Source of the DNA: Sphingomonas sp. BT-65
GTDB taxonomy: Bacteria > Pseudomonadota > Alphaproteobacteria > Sphingomonadales > Sphingomonadaceae
Reading direction: 5' to 3'
DNA length: 64,000 bases
NCBI RefSeq assembly: GCF_026107375.2
Contig: NZ_JAPCIA010000001.1
Span: 930,001-994,000, forward strand
This document shows positions 10,144-19,854 of this stretch, in pieces. The notes under the pieces were generated by a model. It saw only the letters and a list, made by a program, of their open reading frames with translations, had not been told where the DNA came from and did no database searches. The translations under genes were made by a program, and so were the position numbers. The first letter of the stretch is position 1. Every line of letters starts with the position of its first letter.

Positions 10144-10169
10144 TCCCGGCCCTTCTGAGTGGGCCGGGA
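10144..10169. terminator. Hairpin between convergent genes
   Basis: A perfect 9-bp stem TCCCGGCCC/GGGCCGGGA with an 8-base loop lies between the autotransporter stop and the convergent amidase stop. There is no clear T-run on either side, so it may act in both directions as a weak intrinsic terminator. Confidence 0.5.
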
Positions 10170-10187
10170 GCAAGGTGCTATGGAATG

Positions 10188-11780
10188 CTACTCCTTGACC
10201 GGAGCGAGCGTCGGATACTTGACGCCGAGCTGGTCGAGATAGCTCGGGTACTTGGCCGGGTCGTAATAATATTTGGTGAGCTCGGGCCGGATGCGCTCCA
10301 TCAGTTCCTTGTTGAGATGGATCGCCGGCTGATCGGCAGCGGTCAGGACCGGATCATATTTCTGGTCCTTGGTCTGGACGTCGCGGAAATAGGCCTTGGC
10401 GTCGGCAACCAGCTTGGGCGTGGTCATCGCGTCGAGCACGGTCATCGCCACCGCCTTGGCGCCCGCCACCGCGCCCTTGTGCGCGACCGGCGTCGCCATC
10501 GCGATCGCCGCGGTGACGTTGTGGCCGATCATGCTGGGAATGTTCGACGGGAAGCGGATCGTGATCGTCGGCACGGTCCACATGATGTCGCCGATATCGT
10601 CCGATCCCCCGCCGAACGAGCGGTCGCGATTGGCCGGGGTCGACAACGGCTCGACCTTGTCCTTGAGCGGTTCGACCTTGAACTTCAGCCCCTCCTGCAC
10701 CGCCTTGGTGAAGGCCTGGTCGTCCGCGCTCCATTTGGGCATGCCGACCAGCTCGATATTGGCCTGCGCCGCCTCGGCCAGCGGGCGGTTGGAATGGTTG
10801 GGCGCGGCATAGCCCAGGATGCGACGGGTGACGGTGGTGCCGGTCGCCTTGGCCGCGGCCTCCGAAATCTCGTTGCCGGTCTCGAACAGGTTGCGGATCT
10901 TGTCGAAGGTCTGCTCGCGGAAATAATACCAGACGGTCGCTTCGCCCGGCACGATGTTCGGCTGGCCGCCGCCATTGGTGATCACATAATGCGAGCGCTG
11001 GGTGAGCGGGAGATGCTCGCGGCGCATGTTCCAGGCGATGTTCATCACCTCGACCCCGTCGAGCGCGCTGAGGCCAGCCCAGGGCGCGCCCGCGGCATGG
11101 CTGGTACGGCCTTTGAAGTTATACTCGACCGAGACCATGCCGTTGTTGCCCGAATCCCCCCAGCCCGTGCCGAAGCTCGAGGCGACATGGGTGAAGATCG
11201 AGACGTCGACGTCCTTGAACAGCCCGGCGCGGACATAATAGGCCTTGGTCGCGAGCAGTTCCTCGGCGACGCCGGGCCACAGCATCAGCTTGCCCTTGAT
11301 GTTGTGCTTGGTCATCGTGTCCTTGGTGGCGAGCGCCGCGGCGATGATCAGCGGCATGCCCGAATTATGCCCCTCGCCATGGCCCGGCGCACCGGGAACG
11401 ATCGGCTTGATCTGGGGAAGGCCGGGCATCTGCGACAGGCCGAGCAGCCCGTCCACGTCCGAGCCGAGCGCCACGACCGGCCCCTCGCCATTGCTCCACG
11501 TCGCGGTCCAGGCGGTGGGGATGCCGGCCACCCCCTTCTCGATCGTGAACCCGTTCTTCTCGAGGATCGCGGTCAGATATTCCATCGTCTGGAATTCCTG
11601 GAACCCCGGCTCCTGGAAGCTGAACACCGAATCGACCATCTCCTGGACGAGCTTGGCGCGGGCGTCGACGCCCGCGGCGACTTCCTTCTTGAGCGCGCCG
11701 GATGCCTTGGCGTGCGCGCCCGACATCGGCGTGGTGACGAGCAACGCGGCAACGAGCGACTTCATGACGAGTTTGGACAT
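10188..11780 (-). CDS. Exported M20 amidohydrolase, AbgB-like
   Basis: 530 residues. The ATG at 11780 has GGGAGAAGG just upstream and gives a clean signal peptide (MSKLVMKSLVAALLVTTP, cut near GAHA). M20 metal-site features are in order: LGSDVDGL, the His-rich GHGEGHNSGMPL, and GVAEELLATK with the paired glutamates. Length and order match the aminobenzoyl-glutamate utilisation subunit B group, which cleaves amide-linked amino acids. A periplasmic location is inferred from the signal. It lies downstream of, and in the same direction as, the TonB receptor gene, with a hairpin in the 93-bp gap, and likely acts on material that receptor imports. The exact substrate cannot be read from sequence. 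Confidence 0.85.
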   Translation of the reverse strand: MSKLVMKSLVAALLVTTPMSGAHAKASGALKKEVAAGVDARAKLVQEMVDSVFSFQEPGFQEFQTMEYLTAILEKNGFTIEKGVAGIPTAWTATWSNGEGPVVALGSDVDGLLGLSQMPGLPQIKPIVPGAPGHGEGHNSGMPLIIAAALATKDTMTKHNIKGKLMLWPGVAEELLATKAYYVRAGLFKDVDVSIFTHVASSFGTGWGDSGNNGMVSVEYNFKGRTSHAAGAPWAGLSALDGVEVMNIAWNMRREHLPLTQRSHYVITNGGGQPNIVPGEATVWYYFREQTFDKIRNLFETGNEISEAAAKATGTTVTRRILGYAAPNHSNRPLAEAAQANIELVGMPKWSADDQAFTKAVQEGLKFKVEPLKDKVEPLSTPANRDRSFGGGSDDIGDIMWTVPTITIRFPSNIPSMIGHNVTAAIAMATPVAHKGAVAGAKAVAMTVLDAMTTPKLVADAKAYFRDVQTKDQKYDPVLTAADQPAIHLNKELMERIRPELTKYYYDPAKYPSYLDQLGVKYPTLAPVKE

Positions 11781-11832
11781 GGCCTTCTCCCGGATCGAAT
11801 GATGGTCTTGAAGCAATGACTAGGGACAGAAC

Positions 11833-11863
11833 CACGGGAGGCGCTAGGGGTGCGCCTCCCGTG
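11833..11863 (-). terminator. Hairpin after the TonB receptor gene
   Basis: A perfect 12-bp inverted repeat (CACGGGAGGCGC / GCGCCTCCCGTG) with a 7-base loop sits 11 bp past the receptor stop. The sequence after it in the direction of transcription has only scattered Ts, so it may attenuate rather than stop readthrough into the amidase gene. Confidence 0.5.
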
Positions 11864-11873
11864 GAGGGGAAGT

Positions 11874-14800
11874 TCAGATTGCGAGTCTGAACCCCATGCG
11901 GAACACGCGACCGAGCACGTCGTAGAGCGCGCGGTTGGTCTGCGGATAGGCGGGCGTGTTGTTGCCGGTGGGGCCGTTGCCGACCAGCACCGGATCGCGA
12001 TCGGTGATGTTGCGGATCGCCAGGAACACCTCGGCCTTCGCGTTCTTCACCTCGAACCGGTAGTTGAAGTTGAGGTCGAAGAAAAAGGCGCCCGGGATCG
12101 AGTTGGTGTTCACCGTCCGCCGGTCCGCGGTCGATGCCGGACAATCGGTCGTGCACACGATGTAGTTGTTGTTGTACACGCCGCCCGAGACGCCGCGCGC
12201 GATCCCCTGCACCGAGAAGCCGCTGTCCATGTCGTAGCCCGCGGAGAAGCGATAGGTCCAGTCGGGCAGGCCGCCGGTGTTCTGCCCCGCGGAATCGGTC
12301 GCCAGCGTGACGCCGTTCTCGGTCTTGAGCTCGAACGCGCGGCTGACCAGCGCGCGCAGCGCGAAATTGCCCGGCCCGATCTCGCGCCGGTAGCTCGCCT
12401 CGAGGTCGATGCCGCTGGTCTTCACGCTGACGAAGTTGGTCGGCTTGATCTCGATGCTGGTGACCGGGAGCCCCGGCGTGGTCACGCCGCGCCCGCCGGT
12501 GGTCGAGATCGCCGAGCAGGCCGCCGTGATGCCCTGCAGATAGCATTGGTCGACCAGCGTCTGCGCGGCGAGCGAGTCGATCGCGCCGGTGAGGTCGATC
12601 TTGTAATAGTCCACCGACAGGGCGAAGCCCGGCAGGAACGTCGGCGTCAGCACCACGCCCGCGCCATAGGTCAGCGCCTCTTCGGGCACGAGATCGGGAT
12701 TGCCCACCGTCGATTCGTTGAACTGGTTCGCCGCGACGGTGCCGTTCGGCTGGGGCACGTTGACCGTGTTGGTGCGGCCGGTGCCGGGCGCGAACAGCTC
12801 GGACAAATTGGGCGCGCGGATGTCGCGCGAGATCGTGCCGCGGAACTTGATGTCCTCGATCACCTGCCAGGTCAGGCCCGCCTTCCACGTCACCACGCTG
12901 CCCGAGGTCGAATAGTCGGTCAGCCGCGCGGCGCCGTTGAAGTCCATCCCCTTGAAGATCGGGATGATCGTCTCGACGAAGCCCTCCTTCACCGTATAGT
13001 CGCCCGTGGTCGGCAGATAATTGCCGTAGATCCACGTACCGGTGGTGACGCCGTTGGAGACGATCGGGCGGAACAGCGCATCGACGGTGCCGGTCACCTC
13101 CTCCTTGCGCCACTCGCCGCCAAAGGCGAGGCTGACCGGTCCCGCAGGCAGGCGGAACAGGTTGTTGGTGGAGAAGCTCAGCGCCGCGACCTGCTGCTTC
13201 AAATGCTGGCGGCGCAGCGGCTGCAGGCCGTCGTAGAGCACATATTGGATCGCCTCGGGCGAGGCGCCGTTGGTGCCGATGCGGTTGAGCGGAACACAGG
13301 CGCGGTCGTCATTGGCCGCGCTCGCGTCGACGTTGATGCGGCAGACGATCGAGCCCGCCGCATAGCCCCCCGGATTTCCGGCCGCGGCGACCACCGCGTC
13401 GGTCGCATTGGCCATGCGCTGGTTGTGCCAGGCATTGGTCAGCCGCTCGACCGTGTCGGTCTTGCCGAGCTGGTAATAGCCGTCCCATTGCCACCGGATC
13501 CCGCCGGTCGCGAACTCGCCGCTGCCCCCGACGACATAGCGCTGGACCTGGCGGCTGTTGTCGCTGCCCTGCGGCGGCAGGAAGATGTTGCTGGTGCCGA
13601 TCTCCAGCGCCGTCAGGCCATTGGCGATCATGGCGGTACGCACCGAATCAGGCAGAAAGGCGTTGTCACGCTCGATCCGCACGCCCGTGGTCGGCGTCTG
13701 CTGATAGTAGCTCTGGCCATTATAGTGGCTGATCGACGCTTGCGCGAACAGCTCGATTGCGGGCGAGAATTCGTAGCTTATCCGGCCAAAGCCGCTGACG
13801 CGCTTTTCGCTGGGGAGCAGTGTCGCACTGCCTGCATGGCCTTCCGTGGTGATCAAGCGATCCCCGCCGACCATCCACTGGCCGCTGGTCGCCCCGAACA
13901 ACAGCTGGTTGACCGTCGCCTTGCCCGTCGCGGGGTTGATCATTCCGAAATAGTTGCCGCGAACCGCCGCGAGCGCAGTGCTGCTCGGGCGCGTCGCCGG
14001 GGTGCCCATGGCGTTGGTGAAGGCCCCGTAGACCAGGCCGCCTGGTGTGAACTGCCCCGTGCCGATGTTCGAGGCGATCAGATATTCGTTGACGCACGGC
14101 GTCGCAGTCGAGGCATCGGTACAGGCGGCCGCGCTGTAGGCGGGATTGTTGGCGAGGAAGAAGCCGCTCTCGTTCCAGTCACGGTCGATCGACTGGATGC
14201 CCTTCTGGGTGAAATATTCGCCCGACAACAGGATATGGCCCTTGCCGTCGGCGAAGCTCTTGCCGCCCGTTGCGGAGAATTTGTGATTGGGTCCGTCGCC
14301 ATAGGTGGTGACGCCATATTCATACTCGGTCTTGAAGCCGGTGAAGGTCTTGTCGAGGATGAAGTTGACGACGCCCGAGACCGCGTCCGAGCCATAGGCC
14401 GAGGATGCGCCGCCCGTCACCACCTCGACGCGCTGGATCAGCGCCTGCGGGAAGGTGTTGACGTCGACCGACCCGGTGGTGGTCGATGCGACCGAGCGCT
14501 GCCCGTCGAACAGCACCAGCGTGCGGTTCGCGCCGAGGTTGCGCAGGTTGACGCTGTTGATGCCGGCGGCGCCGTTCGACAGCGATCCGTTGGTGCTCGC
14601 CGCCGTGCCCGATCCGCGCACCGCCGGCAGCGTGTTGACGAAGTCGGAGATATTGGCGGGCGCTTCGGCCTTCAGCTCCTTGGTGCTGATCACGCTGACC
14701 GGGGTCGGCGCGTCATAGCCGTCGCGGACGATGCGCGATCCGGTGACGGTGATCTCGGGACCGGCCGGATCGGCCTCGGTCGTCTGTTCCGGCTCGACCG

Positions 14801-14942
14801 TCTCCACCGTCTCGACCGGTTCGGTCTGGGCGTGCGCCGTCCCGGCAATCAGTGAAACGGCGAGAATGACTGCGCTGCCCAGCAGCTGCGCGCGCAATGT
14901 TCCGGTATTTCCGCCCTGAAACTCGTTTTTTTCTGAACCCAC
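11874..14942 (-). CDS. TonB-dependent outer-membrane receptor
   Basis: 1022 residues from a GTG at 14942 with a GGGGGC site just upstream; no ATG exists between this point and the signal sequence. The signal peptide ends near GTAHAQ, followed by a Glu/Thr/Val-rich stretch (EPVETVETVEPEQT) and a plug domain (ITVTGSRIVRDGYDAPTPVSVI, SSAYGSDAVSGVVNFIL). The C-terminal part is a long 22-strand type barrel ending FRMGFRLAI. It resembles the sphingomonad receptors that sit with peptidases. The divergent Lrp-family gene is the natural candidate for its regulator. Confidence 0.9.
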   Translation of the reverse strand: MGSEKNEFQGGNTGTLRAQLLGSAVILAVSLIAGTAHAQTEPVETVETVEPEQTTEADPAGPEITVTGSRIVRDGYDAPTPVSVISTKELKAEAPANISDFVNTLPAVRGSGTAASTNGSLSNGAAGINSVNLRNLGANRTLVLFDGQRSVASTTTGSVDVNTFPQALIQRVEVVTGGASSAYGSDAVSGVVNFILDKTFTGFKTEYEYGVTTYGDGPNHKFSATGGKSFADGKGHILLSGEYFTQKGIQSIDRDWNESGFFLANNPAYSAAACTDASTATPCVNEYLIASNIGTGQFTPGGLVYGAFTNAMGTPATRPSSTALAAVRGNYFGMINPATGKATVNQLLFGATSGQWMVGGDRLITTEGHAGSATLLPSEKRVSGFGRISYEFSPAIELFAQASISHYNGQSYYQQTPTTGVRIERDNAFLPDSVRTAMIANGLTALEIGTSNIFLPPQGSDNSRQVQRYVVGGSGEFATGGIRWQWDGYYQLGKTDTVERLTNAWHNQRMANATDAVVAAAGNPGGYAAGSIVCRINVDASAANDDRACVPLNRIGTNGASPEAIQYVLYDGLQPLRRQHLKQQVAALSFSTNNLFRLPAGPVSLAFGGEWRKEEVTGTVDALFRPIVSNGVTTGTWIYGNYLPTTGDYTVKEGFVETIIPIFKGMDFNGAARLTDYSTSGSVVTWKAGLTWQVIEDIKFRGTISRDIRAPNLSELFAPGTGRTNTVNVPQPNGTVAANQFNESTVGNPDLVPEEALTYGAGVVLTPTFLPGFALSVDYYKIDLTGAIDSLAAQTLVDQCYLQGITAACSAISTTGGRGVTTPGLPVTSIEIKPTNFVSVKTSGIDLEASYRREIGPGNFALRALVSRAFELKTENGVTLATDSAGQNTGGLPDWTYRFSAGYDMDSGFSVQGIARGVSGGVYNNNYIVCTTDCPASTADRRTVNTNSIPGAFFFDLNFNYRFEVKNAKAEVFLAIRNITDRDPVLVGNGPTGNNTPAYPQTNRALYDVLGRVFRMGFRLAI

Positions 14943-15179
14943 GTTAGCCCCCAAATCTAGTTTGATAGGGCCAGCCAGGATCCTCTTCCTTGAACTGTTC
15001 TGGTTCGTTCGGGTCTCTGCGGAAATATCCGGCCATCTTCCGGCATGATTGCCGGCGCGGCCATTCGGCGATCTGTGATCGGCATGAAGCCTAACAGATT
15101 CGCCAGGACGATAGTGACTAAAATCACGCCATACACAAGGGTCTTGATTCAATTTTCTGCGCATTTATGCATTCAGGTG
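14943..15179. promoter_or_regulatory. Divergent promoter region, TonB receptor / Lrp regulator
   Basis: 237 bp of lower-GC DNA separate the two divergent starts. Regulators of the Lrp family usually bind such shared regions upstream of their own gene and the neighbouring target. No sharp palindrome was picked out, so the binding site is not placed. Confidence 0.5.
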
Positions 15180-15695
15180 ATGAATATCGAACCTGAGTCG
15201 CTTGACGCGATCGATTATCGAATCCTGAAAGCGCTGTCGGAAGACGGCCGAATCTCCGACGTCGCGTTGGGCGAGATGATCAACCTGTCGAGCACCGCCG
15301 TGGCGCGGCGGCGGCGCATGCTCGAGGAGACGGGCGTGATCGAGGGCTATTCCGCCCGGCTCTCGCTCAAGGCGCTGGGCTTCGCCGGCACCGTGGTGGT
15401 GATGGTCGAGCTGGGCTCGCAGGCGGAGAACATCCTCGTCGAGTTCGAGCGCGAGGTGGTCAAATGCCCCTCGGTCTCGTTCTGCGGGTTCGTGTCGGGC
15501 GACACCGACTTCATGATCCTGATCCACGTCAGTTCGCTGGACGAGTACGACAAGATCTATCGAGAAGAGCTGTCCAATCTTCCGCACGTGTCGCGGATCC
15601 GGAGCAGCTTCGTGTTGCGGGAGGTTGCCCGCCGTTCGAACGTGCCGGTCATCTTCGAACGGGGAAAGGCAGGTGCAACCGGGCCGCGCCGTTAG
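15180..15695 (+). CDS. Lrp/AsnC-family transcriptional regulator
   Basis: 171 residues starting MNIEPESLDAIDYRILKAL. The N-terminal helix-turn-helix is typical (ALSEDGRISDVALGEMINLSSTAVARRRRMLEETGVIEGYSA), and the C-terminal effector-binding domain follows (VVVMVELGSQ, CGFVSGDTDFMILIHVSSLDEYDKIYREEL). Such proteins sense amino acids or related acids. The setting between a TonB receptor/M20 amidase pair and a zinc protease suggests control of peptide or amino-acid conjugate uptake. Confidence 0.92.
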   Translation: MNIEPESLDAIDYRILKALSEDGRISDVALGEMINLSSTAVARRRRMLEETGVIEGYSARLSLKALGFAGTVVVMVELGSQAENILVEFEREVVKCPSVSFCGFVSGDTDFMILIHVSSLDEYDKIYREELSNLPHVSRIRSSFVLREVARRSNVPVIFERGKAGATGPRR

Positions 15696-15736
15696 CGACA
15701 AGCGAGCGTCGCGTCCCCCATCTGTCGGGGAAAGTG

Positions 15737-18235
15737 ATGACCAAGATCGACTCGCGCAGGCCCGTCCTGCGGCGTTCCGTTGCGCGGACGCTGCTGGGCG
15801 CCGCATCCATTTCGCTCGCGGTGGCGGCAGGCATGCTGCTTCCGCACACGGTGAAGGCAGCGCCGGCGCAGGCGGCCCCGCCGGTGCTGGCCGACGGCTA
15901 TATCCCGCTCAGCTGGGACACGGCGCGCGGCAAGTTGCTGCTGCAGGTTCCGGCGTTCGACACGGACGTGCTCTATTACGTCTCGGCGGCGACCGGGGGC
16001 GGATCGGTCGAGCTGCCGTTCGACCGCGGCATCATGGAGACCGCGGTGATCCGCTTCCAGCGCGCCGGCAATCGCGTGCTCGTGGTCGAGACGAACACCG
16101 GCTATCGCGCGACCGGCAATGCGGCGACCGCGCAGGGCGTCGCCGATTCCTTCCCGACCTCGGTCCTCGCCAGCCTGCCGATCGAATCGAGCGCGGGCGG
16201 CAAGGTGACGGTCGACGCGACCGCGCTGTTCATGCGCGACGCCGCCAATATCGAGGGGACGCTGCGCCGCACCAACCAGGGCAATTTCAAGCTCGATCCC
16301 GCGCGCAGCACCTTCTTCGCGCCACGGATCAAGGCCTTTCCCGAGAATAGCGAGGTCGAGACGATCGTCACCTTCGCCGCGGACACGCCCGGCGCGCTGG
16401 TGCGCAACGTAGCGCCCGATCCCCGCGCGCTGACGTTGCGCGTCCACCACAGCTTCCTCCGGCCCCCGACCGGCTATGTCCCGCGCGAAGCGGACCCGCG
16501 CATCGGGGTGAGCGAGCTGCGCTTCCGCGACTATTCGAAGCCGTTCAGCGAACGCACCGACGTTTCGTGGGTCACGCGCTGGCGGCTGGAGAAGAAGAAC
16601 CCCGCGGCGGCGATGAGCGATCCGGTCAAGCCGATCCGCGTCTATTTCGACCCGGCGATCCCGACGCCGATCCGCACGGCGATGAAGCAGGGCCTGCTGT
16701 GGTGGAACAAGTCGTTCGAGGCGGCCGGTTTCAGCAACGCGATCGAGGCGATCGACGCGCCGGCCGACATGGACCCGATGGACATCCGCTACGCCTATAT
16801 CCTGTGGATCAATCGCGACGAGCGCGGCTTCTCCTCGGGCGGCACCTATCGCGATCCGCGCACCGGCGAGATCCTGGGCGCCAAGGTGCGGATGGACACC
16901 CACCGCATCCGCACGATCGGCAATTACTGGGACGCCTATCATGCGGGGCTGCCCGGCGATGGCGCGGGCGTGACGGTGGCCGATCCCGGCCTGCTGACCG
17001 AAGGCGCGCTGGCCGGCATGCCGGCGGGACAGCGCGACATGGCGCTGCTGCGCCAGGCGCTGTTGATGGCGCACGAATATGGCCACTCGCTGGGCTTCGG
17101 CCACAATTTCGCGTCGAGCCTGAACGACCGCGCCTCGGTGATGGAGTATCCCACGCCGCGCGTGAAGGTGACGGACGGCAGGCTCGACCTGTCCGAATCC
17201 TTCATGAAGGGGATCGGCGCCTATGACACGATGATGGTGCGCTATGCCTATACGCCCTTCGCTCCCGCGGCCGAGAAAGCGGGGCTCGAGGGGGTGATCG
17301 CCGACATGCGCGGCCAGGGTCTGCTCTACGTCCCCGACACCGATCCGCGCTGGACCTGGTACGACGATCGCGCGACGCCGGGGGAGAATCTGCGCGAGGC
17401 GATGGCGGCGCGGCGGATCATGCTGGCGGGCTATGGCCAGAGCGCGCTGACGCCGGGCGAGCCGGTGGGCGCGTTGCGCGATGCGCGGCTGTGGATGGTC
17501 TATCTCCACCACCGCTACGCGATCGAGAGCGCGCTCAAATATGTCGGCGGGCTCTACCAGAACATCGTCGTCAAGGGCGATACGGTCCCGCCGACCGAGT
17601 TCATCCCGGGCGAGGTGCAGCGCGACGCGCTCGGCCTGCTGCTCGACGCGGTCGAGCCGGCCAACATGACGCTGCCCGAGAGCCTGCTGGCGCAGCTGAC
17701 GCCCGATCCGGGGAGCAATCTGGAGGATCTGTCCGACGATGCCGCGTTCGATCAGCTCAAGGCCGCGCGCATCCTCGCCGCCTTGGTGTTCGAACCGATG
17801 TTCGACGCGGCACGTGCGAACCGCATGCTCGCGCTCGAAGCGCGCAAGCCGGACACGCTGACGCTGCCGCAGATGGTCGATGCGGCGCTGGCGCGCACCT
17901 GGGATGCGCCGCGCGACGGCAATGCGTCGGCCCGGGCACTGCGCCGGGTGAGCCAGGGCGTCGCGCTCGACGCGATGATGGCGCTGGGCGCGAGCGACGC
18001 CGCCTCGCCCGAGGTGCGCGCGTTCATCCTCGAGACCCTGGCGAAGCTTGGCACGAGCATCGGGCGCCGGAGCGATGCCGACCCGGTGACCGCAGCCTTC
18101 CATCGCCAGAGCGCGCGGCGCATCGCCGCCTATCTCGACGATCCCGCGGCCAATGCGCCCAAGAAGCTGGCGCCCGACTGGGGCAAGGGGCCGCGCTCGC
18201 GCTTCCCGATGCCCCCCGGGCCGCCGCTCGGCTGA
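15737..18235 (+). CDS. Exported zinc metalloprotease (DUF5117/DUF4953 type)
   Basis: 832 residues from ATG 15737, preceded by TGTCGGGG. The signal peptide spans about 1-38 (VARTLLGAASISLAVAAGM). The middle carries the metzincin-like motif HEYGHSLGFGHNFASS, with two histidines and the catalytic glutamate in HExxHxxGxxH. The N-terminal part (GYIPLSWDTARGKLLLQV, RFQRAGNRVLVVETN) and length match the periplasmic DUF5117/DUF4953 protease family common in sphingomonads and Bacteroidetes. It starts 41 bp after the Lrp gene and is likely co-transcribed with it, adding a protein-degrading step to the scavenging set. Confidence 0.88.
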   Translation: MTKIDSRRPVLRRSVARTLLGAASISLAVAAGMLLPHTVKAAPAQAAPPVLADGYIPLSWDTARGKLLLQVPAFDTDVLYYVSAATGGGSVELPFDRGIMETAVIRFQRAGNRVLVVETNTGYRATGNAATAQGVADSFPTSVLASLPIESSAGGKVTVDATALFMRDAANIEGTLRRTNQGNFKLDPARSTFFAPRIKAFPENSEVETIVTFAADTPGALVRNVAPDPRALTLRVHHSFLRPPTGYVPREADPRIGVSELRFRDYSKPFSERTDVSWVTRWRLEKKNPAAAMSDPVKPIRVYFDPAIPTPIRTAMKQGLLWWNKSFEAAGFSNAIEAIDAPADMDPMDIRYAYILWINRDERGFSSGGTYRDPRTGEILGAKVRMDTHRIRTIGNYWDAYHAGLPGDGAGVTVADPGLLTEGALAGMPAGQRDMALLRQALLMAHEYGHSLGFGHNFASSLNDRASVMEYPTPRVKVTDGRLDLSESFMKGIGAYDTMMVRYAYTPFAPAAEKAGLEGVIADMRGQGLLYVPDTDPRWTWYDDRATPGENLREAMAARRIMLAGYGQSALTPGEPVGALRDARLWMVYLHHRYAIESALKYVGGLYQNIVVKGDTVPPTEFIPGEVQRDALGLLLDAVEPANMTLPESLLAQLTPDPGSNLEDLSDDAAFDQLKAARILAALVFEPMFDAARANRMLALEARKPDTLTLPQMVDAALARTWDAPRDGNASARALRRVSQGVALDAMMALGASDAASPEVRAFILETLAKLGTSIGRRSDADPVTAAFHRQSARRIAAYLDDPAANAPKKLAPDWGKGPRSRFPMPPGPPLG

Positions 18236-18239
18236 GCCG

Positions 18240-18587
18240 TCAGCCGCCGCGCGCCAGCGCCACGTGGCGATCGAGGTCGCTGCGGGCGCTGGTCAGCGCT
18301 TGATCGAAGCACAGGCCGTAATCGCGCTTCTGGTAGAGACCCTGCGTCGCGCTCGTGTCGCAGACTTGCTTCGAGGCGAAGCGCAGGCGGCTGTCGGCGC
18401 GCGCGACATGCGCGTCGCGGCGCAGGTCGAGACCGGCGAGCGATACGATTTGCGTCCGCGTGACCCCGCGCATCGCGCCGGTCACCGTCATGTCGGTTCC
18501 GATTTCACCCGTCCGCGCCGCCGCCGCCGGGGCCAGCGCACAACACACCACCCCGACGATCGCCGGGGAGACCAACAGCCTAACCAT
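18240..18587 (-). CDS. UrcA family protein
   Basis: 115 residues with a signal peptide (MVRLLVSPAIVGVVCCALAPAAAA). The conserved UrcA pattern is present: QIVSLAGLDLRRDAHVARADSRL followed by ASKQVCD and a second cysteine in YGLCFDQAL, likely a disulfide pair. UrcA proteins are small exported proteins of sphingomonads and caulobacters without a settled function. AGGAAAGGAACGAGG lies upstream of the ATG. The gene lies downstream of sctP in the same direction but 224 bp away, so it probably has its own promoter. Confidence 0.8.
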   Translation of the reverse strand: MVRLLVSPAIVGVVCCALAPAAAARTGEIGTDMTVTGAMRGVTRTQIVSLAGLDLRRDAHVARADSRLRFASKQVCDTSATQGLYQKRDYGLCFDQALTSARSDLDRHVALARGG

Positions 18588-18811
18588 CCTCGTTCCTTTC
18601 CTGCTCCGCCTCTAACGGACGGCCGCCACTAAATGGGGCATGCGCAGGGCAATTCCAAGGGTGCTGTCGGAGGTGAGCAGCTGCCCGCTTGCACCTCCGG
18701 CGAGGCCAACCGGCTCGCATCGGATTTTTCCGGTGCTGGCGAAGCTCGCATGAAACCAGTCGATCGCAACAGTCCCTCAAGCTTGACCGAGCGTCGCGGA
18801 CATCGCTTCGA

Positions 18812-19396
18812 TCAGGATCGGCTGATCTCAATCGAGCTGACGCGGTGACCACGCGCTTCGAGGCGCGAGCGCAGCGCCTCCCGCTGCTGCTGATCGGCAT
18901 CCGAGTCCGAGCGAGTCTGAACCTCGACCGACAGCCCGCCGGCGTCGTCGCGGCGCACGACGGCATGAGAAGCGATCCAGCGCTGATCGGTCATGGTCAG
19001 CTGAGACTCGGAACTCGTGGCCTGGGCCGGCAGGCTGATCCGGTTCGCAAACTCATGATGGCTCGAAGCGATTTCAGCCGGACTGCTGGCGGCTACCGCG
19101 CCGCCGGCCGGTGCGACGATGGCCTGAGTCGAGCTTGAGGCGACCGTTCCGTGCGCATGATCACCCGCCCCCTGATCGCCGCCGCCATCCTTCGAGAATC
19201 GCTGCACGAACGGCAGCTCGAACGGCATCAGCCCTTCGCGGCTGGCCAGGCCAGGATCCGGCGCCTCGCCGTCGCGCATCCGGCGCATCGCCTCTTCGAA
19301 CTTGGAGCGGGTTTCGGATTTCGGCGTGGCAGCGCCTTCACGCGCCGGCGTGGCGCGCGTGGACTGCGCCTCGCCGCTCGACGGAGTCACGCCCAT
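18812..19396 (-). CDS. sctP: SctP-like needle-length/substrate-switch protein
   Basis: 194 residues. The N-terminal half is low-complexity, Ser/Ala/Pro-rich and likely disordered; the C-terminal 70 residues (QRWIASHAVVRRDDAGGLSV, then RSRLEARGHRVSSIEISRS) form an alpha/beta segment as expected for the type III specificity-switch domain. SctP proteins measure needle length and switch export from needle to later substrates. The assignment rests mainly on position: it follows sctN and sctO, as in other injectisome operons, and overlaps sctO by 10 bp. It is the last structural gene of the minus-strand operon. Confidence 0.55.
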   Translation of the reverse strand: MGVTPSSGEAQSTRATPAREGAATPKSETRSKFEEAMRRMRDGEAPDPGLASREGLMPFELPFVQRFSKDGGGDQGAGDHAHGTVASSSTQAIVAPAGGAVAASSPAEIASSHHEFANRISLPAQATSSESQLTMTDQRWIASHAVVRRDDAGGLSVEVQTRSDSDADQQQREALRSRLEARGHRVSSIEISRS

Positions 19397-19854
19397 GCCA
19401 CCCTCCCTGCTGCTGCCGTGCGCTCATTGGCCTCGTCCGATAAGCGCCGGTCGCGAGCGCGCCGATCGGCGCTGCGCATCCGCTGAACCAGCGCGGCAAG
19501 TGCATCCTGGCGGGCCTTAGCACGCAGCCAGCGCCGACGTGTCTCACGCAGCCGTTGCTGCGCCTCGGCCAGCGCCTGGCGCGCGCTGGCGACGAGCTGC
19601 TGCGCTTCGGCGTACGCGGCCTCGCACGCCTCGACGAAGCTCCGCACGAATTCGTCCGCGGGCCGCAGCGCGCGATCGCGGACGGCCTGTGCGAGCCGCT
19701 CCCGCGCGCTGCGCTCGCGGCGCGCGGCGCGCTCGACCGCCGCGGCCTCGCGCTCGGCGCGGGCAACCGCCTCGGCGGTCGCGCGCGCGCAGCGCTCGAC
19801 ATCGCGGTCGCGCAGCTGCTGCAATTGCTCCATCTGGTTCATTCGGGCGGTCAT
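19387..19854 (-). CDS. sctO: SctO, T3SS stalk protein
   Basis: 155 residues, almost wholly one long charged coiled coil (AVARAEREAAAVERAARRER, then QRLRETRRRWLRAKARQDAL). SctO (the YscO/FliJ group) is the stalk that sits in the ATPase hexamer and links it to SctV. The ATG at 19854 overlaps the sctN stop as ATGA. Sequence identity in this family is low; the call rests on size, coiled-coil pattern and the invariant place after sctN. Confidence 0.8.
   Translation of the reverse strand: MTARMNQMEQLQQLRDRDVERCARATAEAVARAEREAAAVERAARRERSARERLAQAVRDRALRPADEFVRSFVEACEAAYAEAQQLVASARQALAEAQQRLRETRRRWLRAKARQDALAALVQRMRSADRRARDRRLSDEANERTAAAGRVAWA

Noticed and set aside
11850-14855. A 1001-residue open frame opposite the TonB receptor
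   Set aside because: Shadow frame of the receptor; no recognisable domain and biased composition.
18668-18699. CGGAGGTG/CACCTCCG hairpin after sctP as an intrinsic terminator
   Set aside because: The loop is 16 bases and no T-run follows on either strand, so it is too weak to list.
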